A program made the position numbers and the translations under genes. DNA of 64,000 nucleotides from Ariolimax columbianus (Eukaryota > Mollusca > Gastropoda > Stylommatophora > Arionidae): positions 43,741,252 to 43,805,251 of the forward strand of contig JAVGWX010000006.1 of NCBI GenBank assembly GCA_036924085.1, in the 5' to 3' direction. Below are positions 9,565 through 20,942 of this stretch, piece by piece. How positions within the stretch are numbered: the stretch's first letter is position 1; each line of letters starts with the position of its first letter. The notes beneath the pieces are model-generated. The model was not told where the DNA came from and did not search any database. It saw only the letters and a list, made by a program, of their open reading frames with translations.

Positions 9565-11519
9565 CAATAGTGCCCAGCTTCACGAACACCCGTTATACGA
9601 ACATTCGCTCCTACGAACGTCTACAACTACAATCGGAGCCCTTGTAAAAGAACGCAAGTTCGCTTTTACCAATGTCTTCTGATCAATATTTTTTGTAAAC
9701 GGAACTATCAGTTCGTTTCAAAATTAACTGCGTCCCATGTTTTCTTTCAAATTGATTGTAAAACTGCTGTGCAGCACAGCTCTCTAAAATTGCCCAATGT
9801 TCATCTGCTATATTTGTGTTTATAATATTCATAATGAACCAGAAGTGCAGTGATAAACTAAAAGACACCGTAAGCCTCTCAAATTGGAAGACATGAAGTA
9901 CTCAAACTTAGCGACCAAGGCGTGGATGTGGTCAAATAGCTCTCAAGCTAGACTAATCAATATTTAAAGCTGGTACAATCCTTAGGGCTTAAGGTGGGCT
10001 GTCCGACTTGCTTGGAGGCCAAGCGAAAAGCTTTAAAAAGACGTTCTGCATCACGAGTTGAGTGTGTTAAGGCAATCACGTGGACTTCCACAGCAGTGAC
10101 CCACGGACAATCTGAAGAACGTTCTTTAAGTACTGTCAGATAGACACTACAGCGAGAAAAAAGATGGCTAAAAATCGCTCAGGCTGGGCGGGGCGCGATC
10201 ATAATGAGCATTACTGCCAGCGAGCATCTCCGCTCTCACCTCTAACTCGTCACCTCTAAACCGTTACCTCTAACCCTTCACATCCAACTCGTCCTCTCTT
10301 GCCCGCCATCTCAAACCTATCACCTCTAGCCCGCCATCTCAAACCTGTCACCTCTAACCCGTCACCTCTAACCTATCACCTCTAATCCGTCACCTCTAAG
10401 TGTCACATCCAACTCGTGCCGCCTAACCGTCACCTCTTACCCATCACCTCTAACCCGTCACCTCTAAACCGTCGCATCCAACTCATCCTCCCTGACCCGT
10501 CACCTTTATCCTGGCACCTTTAACTCATCACCTCCAACCCGTCAGCTCTAGCCGGTGACCTCTTTCTATCACCTGTATCCTCCAACCCGTCGCCTGTAGT
10601 CTTTAAATTCCAACCCGTCACATTCAATCCATCAACTCTAACCAGTCACCTATAACCTGTCACCTCCAACCCGTAATCTTTAACCTCTAACCCGTCACCT
10701 ATAACCTGTCACCTCTAGCACGTCTCTTCTAACCTGTCACCTCCAACCGGTAACCTCTAACCCGTCACCTATTACCTCTAACCTCTAACACGTCGTCTTT
10801 TCTAGCCTGTCACCTCCAACACGTAACCTCTAACCTCTAACACGTCTCTTATAACCTGTCACCTATAACCTCTAACCTTTAACCCGTCACCTAAAACCTC
10901 TAACCTCTAACCCGTCATCTGTAACCTCTAACACGTCTCTTCTAACCTGTCACCTCCAATCCGTTACCTTTAACCTCTAACACGTCTCTTCTAGCTGTCA
11001 CCTCCAACCCGTAACCTCTAACCTCTAACCCGTCACCTATAACCTCTAACCTCTAACATGTCTCTTCTAGCCTGTGACCTCCAATCCGTAACCTCTAACC
11101 GCTAACCCCAAACCCGTTATGTCTAGAACCGCCTTTATCGACCTCTTTAAAATCAACCAACCTATTTCGCCACTCCAAAAGAAAAAAAAGAACAAGAAAT
11201 TGACGGTCATTAAAATGCACTAGATTTTCTTATGAAGACGCCTCTGAATTTAAAACTTACAACATTATACAAGACACCTAAACCTCCATTCTAAACATTA
11301 TTTTTCCATTTTTTACAAGAACCAAACTATTTAAAGATATGATTTTCTTTATATTTGTGTATGTTTATTTAGCTTTCACGCCCTTTTTAAAATTATATTT
11401 AGTGCACTATTTTCATTTTTTGGATCTACGAAAATGAAAATGAAAGATTAAAAAACACGTCTAATTTCGCTTTGGGAACATCCTGTTTCTTGTACGTTTG
11501 TATAGACAGGGTACTACTG
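9565..11519. mobile_element. candidate TA-flanked DNA element (pogo/Tc1-like ends)
   Basis: The left end reads 'ta|caatagtgcccag'. The right end, reverse-complemented, reads 'ta|cagtagtaccctg', and 10 of 13 bases agree. TA flanks and a start near CAGTA are typical of pogo/Tigger elements. Inside, no transposase was recognised. A minus frame at 9683-9868 is unassigned, and a 0.9 kb satellite fills the centre. The pairing could be coincidental. Confidence 0.3.
10225..11122. repeat. satellite of ~14-bp units, telomere-like CCTCTAACCCGTCA
   Basis: About 900 bp of imperfect units built from 'cacctctaacccgt', with variants 'cctgtcacctccaacccgta' and higher-order blocks such as 'cctctaacctctaacacgtc'. 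The motif resembles a degenerate (CCCTAA) telomeric repeat expanded to 14 bp, but no run of canonical TTAGGG is present. No long open frame spans it. Confidence 0.95.
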
Positions 11520-11682
11520 TATATTTACGAAGGTAAGTCAATAAATCGGTCCCAAACTGAAACAAGATAGCAGAAAAATGTAGTTGGTAGTTTAAAAAGA
11601 TGTCATAAGGTTGCAGCAACATCCAGACTTGCGACTGCAGTTGGTAGCAGGTGGCTGCACTTCCGCAGCTTAGAAGCGCAGC

Positions 11683-11905
11683 TTATGGGATTGAGAGATC
11701 TCGGGTTAAAACGTTGGACTCGGGTGATGGAAGTTGCGGGTTTAAATCACGGTGAAGACCGTTATTTTTTTCACGTAGTCTTTCTGGTATTTCCCCAGAT
11801 CTATTGGTAGTAGAGATCGGACGCCCGTGTGCAGTGTCGCGCACGTTAAATATCCATAGTGCTGAGATTCTCCAAAAATATGGAGAAGAACAGAACACTT
11901 ATGGG
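11683..11905 (+). mobile_element. R5 copy a: tRNA-derived SINE
   Basis: Carries the B-box-like 'gcgggtttaaatcac', then 'ggtgaagaccg', 'cacgtagtctttctggta', 'agtagagatcggacgcccg' and 'gcgcacgttaaatat'. Colinear, inverted copies are at 39955-40160 and 50500-50705, where the B box is 'gcgggttcaaatcac'. The 5' A-box part is decayed here. Confidence 0.8.
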
Positions 11906-12339
11906 TTAAACCGTGTGCAATGGCGTTGATTCTTCGACTACACTAACTACACTACACTACAGTACACTCGATTATAAATGGCGTCCGTGCACACAGAGTG
12001 TATAATCAAAGAACAGTGTACTGTTTTGAATTTTTTGGGTTTTTATGTGCTTGTTTTTTTCGAGGGAAGGTGGCGTATGACTTTCTGCAAGGGATATCCA
12101 TAACACAATATCATCTATTTACGGTGAGAAGTATTTGGGGCGTAAATCGGTACATACCTGGGTCGATACATTTTTTTCAACAACGCTTACAAATTGCTGA
12201 TGAAGCCTGACGTGGTCGTCCTATTTAAATTGCATCAGTAGTATCCGTACGTCGCGGACGGGAGATAAATCAAGCTAACAGACAAATAACGATAGACAGT
12301 GTAGCAACTGTACAAGGGCTTTCGCATGGTTTTTGAGAT
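11906..12339. other. no gene recognised; ACTAC microsatellite
   Basis: A short ACTAC repeat lies at about 11935-11965. The 70-codon frame 11998-12210 has no recognised domain. Confidence 0.4.
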
Positions 12340-12556
12340 GGGATGATATGAGATGAGACGGAGATGGGATGAGCTCGCAGGGGGATGAGAACAAATGAAA
12401 TGAGATAGAATGAGATGAGATGTTACGTGATGATATGAAATAAGATGGGCTGAGACTGGATGATATAAGATAGGTTGATATGAATGCAATGAGATAGACG
12501 GGGTGAGACATGATGAGATGGGATTAGACGAGATAAGATGAGATGAGACAAGACGA
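12340..12556. repeat. GAGAT-type pentanucleotide repeat
   Basis: Imperfect repeats of gagat/gggat/gatat across about 215 bp ('gagatgagacaagacg', 'tgggatgag'). Opposite-strand open frames here are low-complexity artefacts. Confidence 0.9.
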
Positions 12557-12738
12557 ATATTGTATTTAAAAAATTATCGGTTGCTGGTATAATCCACCAC
12601 TGTATTACCAGGTCCTAAACAGGGAACAAGCAAAAGTAAACTGTAACCTGACAGATATGTGGTAAGCAGCTATTGAGATTTTAGAATGGTAACGACTCCC
12701 GGACCCCGCAGAATCTATCAACTGTAACAAATTGTTAT

Positions 12739-12940
12739 GGGAAATGATTCATAAACACATTTTTATGAGAAATGATTCATAAAACACATTTTTATGGGAA
12801 ATGATTCATAAAACACATTTTTATGGGAAATGATTCATAAAAAAACACATTTTTATGAGAAATGATTCATAAAACACATTTTTATGGGAAATGATTCATA
12901 AAACACATTTTTATGAGAAATGATTCATAATTCACATTTT
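12739..12940. repeat. 29-bp minisatellite, 7 units
   Basis: The unit is 'gggaaatgattcataaaaca' followed by 'catttttat' (29 bp), with g/a variation at the second base and small indels. The last unit runs into 'cacatttttttttcactt'. Confidence 0.95.
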
Positions 12941-14196
12941 TTTTTCACTTGGGCGTCCCCATATGTGCCCAGGCCCTTTCATTGGTGAGAGTGCCGACGA
13001 CAGAGCAGTGGCGGCTCCGATCTTTCCGCAGACTTTGTCAAGTAAAAATTTACAGTTGGGAGAAGCGTTCTTACGGATAAAACACACACAACGTACACTG
13101 TCACAAAACACTATTCGGGAATTTGTTTTTCAACCTGGTGTCGGTTGAAAATATATAGACACTTGATCTCTACTCCGCAATGGATAGAAGGGGTGGACTA
13201 GTCGATGTTTGGTTTGCAAGCCTCGCTCATATTCCCTTGAAAGAAAACCTAAAGATAATTTGGAAAAGTGAAACGAATATGTCCAACCAACCACTTTCAC
13301 ATTAAAAGATATGGCAATGTATGTTTGATGATCTTAAATTTTGTTAGACTCTAAAGACAATATCCAGTAGCGTACACATTCTACTTTTTGCGTATTGTTT
13401 ATTTGTTTTAACTATCTCGGCTGTCGATCTACAACGTGAGGTCGATACTATTTCTTTTAAGACAGTTACATTTTGGAACTTTATTCCCTGGTCTGTGCTG
13501 TTAATATGTCTATGTTTGTCATTTATCATATTCAACGTCTTCACACACGAAACACATTTACTACCAGATCAACGTGACACGCCGTATTGTGTCAATGTGC
13601 TTTAAACCAACGCCAAATAGAACATATTGCTTAATCGTTGGTATTGTGCCATTGGACAGTAAAAAGCAATTCTGCGATTAGATACACCCTCCTTTTGGAT
13701 CTAAACAAGAAGAATGACGATGGAATGAAAGACACACTTTCTGCAACCTATTCCAGTCCTTGGAACAGAACCTGGAGATAAATCGTATGGAAACGTGGCG
13801 CCAAGAGTGCAGTAAAGACTGCATGGAAATTAGGGAAGAATTTGTCACAACCCATGATATGTCATGCACCATATGGATAGCTCTGGAGTACACCGGTTAA
13901 AGTCTAACCTGAGAAATGGAGACGTGTGGAGACGATGTCTGAACGCAACTCCGAAAACGCAGAAATCGTGTACATTGGAAGATATGGTGGTGGCTAACGG
14001 AAAAACAGCCATGTTGGCTGGTTTCTTGTTAAACAGTTTGTAAGGTTACGGGAGACGGACATCACGTAAGTGCTTGTATCTGCTTGACAAGGTCTCAGTA
14101 ATAGACTGATAAAGCATTCAGCCACCTCCAAAGGTATTGGGTTAAATTCTCATCTAAAGATAAAGTGGATAATAACATAAGCAGAAACCATTAACA
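12941..14196. other. no gene recognised
   Basis: About 1.25 kb with only short frames (12963-13148, 13344-13544 and 13678-13893). None shows a domain, and no splice-linked exon series could be argued. Confidence 0.4.
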
Positions 14197-14204
14197 TAAT
14201 TAGA

Positions 14205-14543
14205 TGGGGATTTTGTTGTTTGTTGTTGTTGTTTTTGAATGCCCACAGTGAGTATGATTACTGTTTTGCGCGCACTAAAAAGGACGATAAGTGGCGGGTT
14301 GTTGTAGCTATCCTCACAAACCGAGCGTACTGATGAAGATGAACCAGGTTCCCCCAGGCGGTTGTACTGTGCTTGGCTTCATCTGTGTGTCGCTCACTAC
14401 AACGAGGATCACATCGATCCCTCACCTTGTTAGTCAGACTGCTATAAAAAACAGCCCTTTTCGAGGAAAGGCTACGTGGAAGTTAATGTGAGGATCTTGA
14501 CCAGTATATTTTGCTTGACCTTGACTAAAACATGTATTAACAG
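14205..14543 (-). mobile_element. R1 copy a
   Basis: From the (GTT)n tail ('gttgtttgttgttgttg') through 'gaatgcccacagtgagta', 'aaaggacgataagtggcggg', 'gatccctcaccttgtta' to 'ccagtatattttgcttgacc'. The 5' end is truncated relative to other copies. It is flanked by 'taattaga' at 14197-14204 and 14544-14551, a likely 8-bp target duplication. On this strand it carries the R1 open frame (14291-14491), with 'SVLMKM', 'TSIPHLVSQ' and 'FRGKA'. Confidence 0.85.
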
Positions 14544-14551
14544 TAATTAGA

Positions 14552-14913
14552 AGTGGTAAACAAGAATATGTGTATTTACTACATATATATAATCTTAAAT
14601 ATCTTTGTTTTATCAAAGATTCCCTCATTAAATAATGGACAAAATGAACTAAAGTCAATCAAAATAGTTTTGAGATATACCCAAAAACAATGTCAAAAAA
14701 ACTGCATTGCTGACCGAACCCACGTGAACATTAGACAACAACAATGAAGGAAAAAAAACGCACGACTGTAATGGGAGTTTGTGGAAACGTAGACCAGGTC
14801 TAAACTATCAAAGGAAAAAAAACTCATGCTTTAAAGGAAGTGATAATAAAAACAGAAATGCACGAACATGCAAAGGGAGGAGGGAGGGGAGAGGGAAATG
14901 AAAAGTTAATTAG
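14552..14913. other. no gene recognised; A-rich
   Basis: A-rich sequence with 'gggaggagggaggggagagg' near 14875-14895. No domain or repeat family recognised. Confidence 0.35.
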
Positions 14914-15090
14914 TTACCAGTCGACTTGTGCACTAATCGTCGACGTGGAAAGCCTAAATCGTCGATACTGGGCTAGATGAATCGCATCTGTTGTCAACTC
15001 TTGTCGCTGGAAAATCGTTAAAAGGTTGTCTATCCACCTAACCCTCGGTCGCCCGATCTCAGAGGCCGGGCAGGTAGGAATTAGCTTGGC
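14914..15090 (-). pseudogene. LINE ORF2 extreme C-terminus
   Basis: The minus frame reads 'SEIGRPRVRWIDNL' then 'ELTTDAIHLAQYRR'. This is the terminal block of LINE ORF2 proteins (compare 'GRPQGRW ... THLAQDR' at 4036-4351). Only this tail is left, followed directly by R2 copy a. Confidence 0.7.
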
Positions 15091-15378
15091 TTCGTTCGTT
15101 CTCAATCTCCCGCTACCAAACCCTGAAAGGGCTTAAGTAGCAAAATGTAGTCCAGAGAACGGAATGCGGTGTGTCGAAATTTACAGTTTGACTGCGATAT
15201 TTTAACGTTTCGATCCAACACATCCGACTTCAGCAAGCATTTTTTTAGTACCGGATTAGCATTCCTTCTTTGATCCCTTCTCCTTAGCCAGTCTGCCCTG
15301 CTGCAGCCTGTTATCCAGGATCGCCGCATGGAGGTATAGAAAGGTCGTGGCAGCTCTGGTTCGCTGGCCCTGACGCTA
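15091..15378. repeat. R2 copy a
   Basis: Ordered blocks 'gttctcaatctcccgctacc', 'gtccagagaacggaatgcg', 'catccgacttcagcaagca', 'ccagtctgccctgctgcag', 'atggaggtatagaa' and 'tcgctggccctgacgctag' match 18368-18690, 23931-24440, 25572-25745 (inverted) and 40804-41117. A 98-codon minus frame covers it, but this frame is not clearly conserved in other copies. It may be the 3' part of an unrecognised LINE. Confidence 0.88.
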
Positions 15379-15394
15379 GGTAGGAAATTAAAGA

Positions 15395-15784
15395 CCATGA
15401 TAAATGATCGTCAGAGAACATTCTCATGAAATGACCGGACCACCTTTTCGCATGGCATGCGTTCGGAACAGCGAACGGAACTAATCATTTTGATAATGTT
15501 CCTCATTTATTAACCTGTTTTTTTCTTGGAAATGCTGGCAGATCTTTATAGACATCTAACTTTTCTGGTGAAGAACTTACTCTCTCATGCCTTGGGATTG
15601 TCCCATGTTTGGATCTAGCACAACGTTGGTAGGAATATTATGTGCATCCGTTGCTGCTTCATTGCTAAACATTTGTGGGATGTTTATCCTCCTCTTGCTC
15701 TTTGGCATCTGATCGCAGTTTCTCTGTCACACCTGCCGTCTTCCATGAAAATGCTGCTGACATTTTACTTGACTTGTACTTAAA
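15395..15784. other. mostly unassigned; small LINE trace
   Basis: At 15400-15455 the minus strand reads roughly 'FGHFMRMFSDDH', similar to 'FGYLMRMHPHQ' in the LINE at 4036-4668. This is a probable decayed LINE tail. The rest is unrecognised. Confidence 0.4.
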
Positions 15785-15955
15785 GGAGAGCGTTGCCGAA
15801 TGGTTTCGACGTCTGGCTGCCGACAAGGAGGTTCGAACCCCGGTATCGGTATGGCGTATGTTGTTTTTCTGTTGGGGGTGAAATAAACAAACAAAGCCAG
15901 CACACGACCTGGCGACAGCAGTGGCGAAGCGGCCTGTAGTTCTCAGCCTAAAAAA
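15785..15955 (+). mobile_element. R6 copy a: tRNA-Leu/Ser-like SINE
   Basis: The head 'agcgttgccgaatggttt' (A box) and 'gaggttcgaacccc' (good B box) resemble a class II tRNA. The body 'gtatgttgtttttctgttgg', 'gtgaaataaacaaacaa', 'ggcgacagcagtg' and 'gcggcctgtag' is shared with 20943-21125. It is not a functional tRNA because it has no closing acceptor stem. Confidence 0.85.
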
Positions 15956-16246
15956 AAAACCTACTACCCCAGCAATGGGAACAAATCGTATTGCCAGTTT
16001 CTGATCCTAACCTCCTGAGCCTATTGGCGAGCCGCGATCTGAATGCTCAAGTTTAGAAACTCCCATTTTCTGATCACCCTCAGAGTTGTCGTAATTCAAT
16101 GCTTATCGCAGATTGCGTTAATGGCAAACAAGTGATTTTGGAGTCACTGTTCGTCCGTATATGAAGCAATGGTCATCTGTTTACAGCAATTTATGTATAA
16201 AATTTCGCTTTGTATTGTGTGTCTCAGTCTGATAGACCTCTGAAAC

Positions 16247-16770
16247 AATGTTGTCCCTATAAGTATTAAAAGGCTTAGTGATTTACAATGTTGTCCATAT
16301 AAGTATTACAATGCTTAGTGATTTACAATGTAGTCCATTTAAGTATTAAAAAGCTTAGTGATTCACAATGTTGTCCATTTGAGTATTAAAAGGCTTAGTG
16401 ATTTACAATTCTGTCCATATAAGTGTGGAGCCGCGTAGCGCAGTGCTTAGCGCGCTGGCTTTGCATCTGAGTGGTCCTGGGTTCATTCCCCAGTTGAGGC
16501 GGTAATGTTTTTCAGACGGCAATGGATCCCGGGTCGACCCAGCCTTAAATGGGTACCGGTTCAGTCCATGAAGTAAAAGCGGCGAGGGAGAGGAGATGGC
16601 TACCGCCCTCATATAGCCAGGCCTTTGAAATGTGAGATCGCTAACACCTCACACCCCTTCGGCAGTAATGCTATGGGATACTTTACTTTACTTTACCATA
16701 TAAGTATTAAAAGGCTTAGTGATTTGCAATTTTGTCCATATAAGTATTACAATGCTTAGTGATTATAAAG
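16247..16770. repeat. 40-bp minisatellite interrupted by SINE1
   Basis: Units start at 16247, 16287, 16327, 16367 and 16407 (exactly 40 bp): 'aatgttgtccatataagtat' then 'taaaaggcttagtgatttac'. The array resumes at 16696 after the SINE and runs to about 16766. The fifth unit is split by the insertion. Confidence 0.95.
16425..16695 (+). mobile_element. SINE1 copy a with perfect target duplication
   Basis: A 271-bp tRNA-derived SINE. It has the A box 'tagcgcagtgcttagcgc', the B box 'ctgggttcattcccc', the body 'gtcgacccagccttaaatgg' and 'gaaatgtgagatcgctaaca', and the tail 'actttactttactttac'. It is flanked on both sides by 'ccatataagt' (16415-16424 and 16696-16705), a 10-bp target-site duplication made from the surrounding minisatellite. 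This proves retrotransposition into the array. Confidence 0.95.
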
Positions 16771-16784
16771 GTCTCTCTGATCCT

Positions 16785-17265
16785 GTCTTCTGCACCCACC
16801 ACACTCTTGTTCCCTCAGTACAAAGCCAAGAACATTGTAATGTAACTCGCCCTGTATCCCATAACTCTCCATCACCGCCCTGTCTATTTTTGTCAACGGT
16901 CGAAGCTTTCCCTTTGGTCGATAAATGCTAAGTTGAGACGCTCTTTGTATTCAATCGTTTTCTCGAATAGCTTGCCTTGTGGACAATAAAGCATCGTTGT
17001 ACCTCTTTTACTCGCGGAAACCAAACTTTATTTTCCTGAGCTGGGGTTCAGCAATCGGTCGCACTCTCTGTTCGAGTATTGTTGCATACATGTTCCCCCT
17101 ACAACTCAACAGTGACATTTCCCTTTTGTTGTTGAGTCCTTTCTTTTCCATAAGGGTACGATTGTGGCCCGCTGCCAGTCTTCTGGGACTATTCATTTTG
17201 TCAATAGTATCTTTAGCCACATCACTTCACTCTTGTCAGCATGCTAGAATTGCCTCGGTATAAAT
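16785..17265 (-). pseudogene. LINE reverse transcriptase N-terminal palm fragment
   Basis: The minus strand reads 'KKGLNNKREMSLLSCRGNMY', 'ATILEQRVRPIAEPQLRKIK' and 'FGFRE'. This is the 'K-x-x-x-x-N-Y-R-x-I-S-L-L' to 'Q-x-G-F-R' segment of non-LTR reverse transcriptases. A stop follows FGFRE, then 'LSTRQAIRE' continues. It then degrades to about 16785 ('VMESYGIQG'-like). Motifs A and YADD are not present. Confidence 0.75.
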
Positions 17266-18144
17266 GCCGTTTTAACTCGTAGAATTGTTTGTTGGGCTGA
17301 TTTTGAGTGTTTTTTCTACCGCTTGAATCCTAGGTAGTGTGACGAGATGTACGACAGTTGGGTTAGGGATGTTGAAGAACCATTCCGTCTAATGCTCTCT
17401 CTGTTCGGACCCATCGAGCAGAAGAGAATATTAATCACCATTAATGACTGATGCTGTGTAGTAGCTATCGACCAACGGTGTTTATGGTTTTGATGTTCTC
17501 GTAAAAGTATATATATCGTGATTTTTGCATTTGATCTGGTCATTCCATCATGCTGTTTTCTTGTTACCCCTGATGTGTTTTAGGAATTGTTTCTACATAC
17601 TTTATTGAGAATGCTGCTAGTTTGAAAAGGACCTAGACACTGTCTATTTTGGTATCATCTCTGTTGAGTGTCTCACACACGTTAACCATAGCACTGTTAA
17701 AAAACAGGCATCGCCGACTCATTTCTCTTGTCTTCTACATGTTCCGCAGTTCCGTGTCGGAGTGAAACTTGCATATCCCCATACTTAGACTCAAATCTTG
17801 TCAATAAATGTGAAATAGTAAATGAATATAAGTCATTTCTGGCTGCCGTGATAAGAATAAAGGATACCATTGAATAAATTACTTTTATTATCAGCACAAT
17901 TCCAATATGTTTAGCTATTGCAGGGATGCTGGGGCGTATTAGTTTCAACATTGATTGTGTAGTTTCCTCGATGGACCGTTTATATGTGTATACCTGTGAA
18001 CATATAAGCAAAGGCCCTTGTGCGCTGCTTTGCCAGGGCCCACTTTGTTGTTTAGTCGTCTCTCGTCGATAGCTAATAATGTTTATGCTCTTTACCTGAG
18101 ACCTAAACATTATTTCAATAACCCTTCTATGATGATGATTTAAT
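17266..18144. other. no gene recognised
   Basis: Includes part of a 197-codon minus frame (17697-18290) that has no recognised domain. It overlaps a different frame, which holds the LINE zinc-knuckle remnant, and so is probably chance. Confidence 0.4.
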
Positions 18145-18532
18145 CTCGTTAGGTGTGTGTGTGGGCTGGTAGCTCTTGCCAGCACAATTTTTCCAGGACA
18201 AAAGTCTTCATCTGTTCTTGTGGTAATGTGTAGAGTGTGTTGTGTATGACGAGGTGCGGTGATCGCAGCCGGTCCATTAGCTCTCCGCATACAGTCAGGA
18301 AGTGTTTGGCTGATTCCTCGTGGTCGTTAGAGAATCTGCAATTTGGTTCACAAAGTGAATCTATTAAAAAAGGGCTTTGCAAGTAAAAGAATGTAATCTG
18401 GAGAACGGAATGCACTCTATTGCTAGTGTACAGCTTGAGTTCGATATTTGCACTTTTCGTTCCGACACACCGTCTCATACAGTAGGCATATTTTGAGTAC
18501 CGTGTTAGCCGTCTCTCTTCGAAATGTCTCAT
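18145..18532 (-). pseudogene. LINE 3' ORF end with CCHC-like knuckle
   Basis: The 127-codon minus frame carries 'CRFSNDHEESAKHFLTVCGE' (normally C-x2-C-x4-H-x4-C; here the second Cys is Ser). This motif follows RNase H in several LINE ORF2 proteins. Upstream in the same frame lies R2 sequence, which suggests that R2 is derived from the same element. There is no RNase H or polymerase here. Confidence 0.6.
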
Positions 18533-18690
18533 TACCCATTCTGCCCTATTGCAGTATGTTCTCCAGGATCAACGCGTGGAGGTGTAGAAGGATCTTGGAA
18601 GCCCTGGTTAGCTGACGTTGATACTAGCAGGCAGCTATGGGTCGCTGAAGGCTGCAGCTCATGCGCTGTTCAGCATCTTGAAACCAGAAC
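18368..18690. repeat. R2 copy b
   Basis: Blocks 'tctggagaacggaatgcac', 'gatatttgcacttttcg', 'cattctgccctattgcagta', 'gtggaggtgtagaaggatct' and 'gctatgggtcgctga' are in the same order as in copies a, c and e. Confidence 0.88.
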
Positions 18691-20649
18691 ACGAATACGT
18701 AACGTCGAGCTTGCTGATGGCCAATTTCTCGTAGACAGAACAGAGACATTATAGTGAAATATACTTACTAAGATTCACGATACAGTCAAGGTATTTCTCT
18801 TGAAGATAAACGCTCGTCAAGCAGGAACGATGGTAATGGTCAAACTAAACAAAATGTATCAGCATCGAGGGACAGGCCGAAGAAGAAGTGACGAGGATTT
18901 CATGCTTGGACCAAACTCTTGTAGAGAATCTCCGATATAATGCTTACAGCCGAACTGGGTTTGTAGGAACGAAAAAGGAATTTCGTGAGTCGAGATACAA
19001 TCTTTTAACATCGATATTGAGCAGCGAAAAATAAAAGTCACCACAAATCCGGCCGGTAACACTGTACCCATCTGCGACATTGACCTTAGAAGCGGTACGA
19101 TGTGCTGCTGTCACAGAAAGCAAAGAGTGAGTTGGGCACAAATATGGAAAAACAAGCAAGTGCTTCAAGATATAGGAGCAAATAATCAACTAATGAAAAG
19201 TATACAAAAAAGTCAATTGTCTTAGCTTGGAAGCAACATACGACGTAGAGGATTACTATAAAAAAGAATTGACGGTAAAATTCTTGGGAAAAACAGACGC
19301 ATGTTTACGAAACAATTACATCACTCAGGCCTGCCAGAACATACCAGGGTTTTTAACGTGTGCTGATATAACGTGATCTACTAAAACGGAGCACAAGGCT
19401 TGCCTTGACATGATCAGGCGACTTCAGCACCAGTGTCTTAACTGGCTACACTGATGGCGATGATCTCTCAATTTTGCTGCAGCATTTAGTTACTTTGTCA
19501 TTCATTGAACTAGTTGTATTTAAATTTTTTTTTTTTTCCCCCAGCAAACGCTTTCTTCCATCTTACTTGAATATTGAGCCAACGTGTTTAGTTGTTCTCA
19601 TCATTTGATTTTACGTTATGTTGGTCTTACGGATCCAGCAGCAGCCGGTTTCTCGCTCTTCTCGCCAACGTCACGCAATTGTATTTGATTGTGTTTGTAA
19701 GTTTTTGTTTAGTGGCGGACGTAGTGTTCTATTTATATGTGGCCTTGGAGGAGGAAACAGTTTCATAGCATCGTTGATCACCCCAACCACTGATGATCAA
19801 CGGTGTCTTGTGGATGTTAACACAGCTGACACTATAGAGAGTGTTGTGGTTTGATGATGTCCAGGAGCTTGTTAAGTGGAATGTGTTGGGTTCTAAGGCG
19901 AAAAGTGATGCTCTGACTCTTCCTTGTAAGTTGATTGATATTGTCATATGGATGACTGGAGCTTGCCATAGGTTTGTAGACCTCCCGTCTTGTGTTTCAC
20001 ATGGCCCATCTGTTCAGCCAAGTTTCTTTGTTTGCTTTTCTTACGAGCTGTTTGACTGTTTGAATGGTTGTTGGTTGTGTATGGTTGTTCTTGTATTGAT
20101 CCCTTTTTTTTTGCTAATCTGTCTTGTCATTGTTAAGTATGTTTGAGTGTCCATGTATCCACTGCATAACTATTTTTGACGACATGGGAAGTGGTAATGT
20201 GCGCATATTTAAATAAGATCAAGTTTACAATGTGATAATGCTTTTTTTGTGATAACGTTTCGAACCCAAGTCTCGAGCAGTTGTTTCTTGTTTGCCTTAT
20301 ATATTTTCATATTATTTGTAACACATTTTCTGGACATAGTTTCCTATTCTCAAGTGTTATGTTTTTGTTTGTCCATTCCTTAGAAACAAGTTTATTTAGA
20401 TGTCCTCTTTTTTCCTTTCGTTTGTATTCTACCGGTGCCTTTCAGTGGTATGTTATGAAGAGGTTGCTTGACAGGGACCAAGTATGGGCTTCGTACACGG
20501 TGAGCTTTCCTGCTTCTGTTATTGCTGCTATCCATCTTTTGCGTGGCGGCCTTTGACTTTGTATCCATTGTATCTGTATAGCACTGCTTTCTGATGGATA
20601 CTACCTTTTATCTTTGTTTGTTAATGTCCAATTCTGGCACTGATAGCAC
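18691..20649. other. about 2 kb without a recognised gene
   Basis: Contains a T-run near 19528-19540 and strongly T-rich sequence after 20000. Frames such as 19841-20146 (101 codons) and 20281-20556 are T-rich hydrophobic stretches without domains. They probably lie antisense to a decayed LINE. Weak traces of RT-distal sequence continue on the minus strand toward 20650. Confidence 0.4.
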
Positions 20650-20942
20650 AAAGTGAGTAGGATATTGTGTTCTTTAGCGTTCTTTTGTATCCATTGTCAC
20701 ATGTTTATATTGTCATATCGGGGACATTCGCCCATTGATTTGACTTGCTTTACTATATCTGTTTTAGTTTCCGGAGTCACCCTTGCGATCTGCTTGGAAT
20801 ATGTTAAACTCGAACGTGAAATATTTCACCTGTTTTACTTGTTGGTTTTGTATGAGTATTGTTTTTTTTTAAATTTTCTCACAATTGTCATAACTTCAGT
20901 TTTCTCAATGTTGGTCTTTATACTGTAATCCGTAATACCAAG
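20650..20942 (-). pseudogene. LINE reverse transcriptase fragment just after YADD
   Basis: The minus strand reads 'NIEKTEVMTIVRKFKKK' (the post-YADD 'N-x-x-K-T-E-V-M' motif). After stops it continues 'QVKQVKYFTFEFNIFQADRK' and 'GDSGN', the degenerate equivalent of 'V-x-x-F-x-Y-L-G-x-x-I-x-x-D-G'. SINE R6b adjoins it on the upstream side. Confidence 0.7.

Noticed and set aside
17697..18290. 197-codon minus-strand open frame, one of the longest in the window
   Set aside because: No domain, compositionally ordinary, and it overlaps a different frame that encodes a recognisable LINE knuckle remnant. Best explained as chance.
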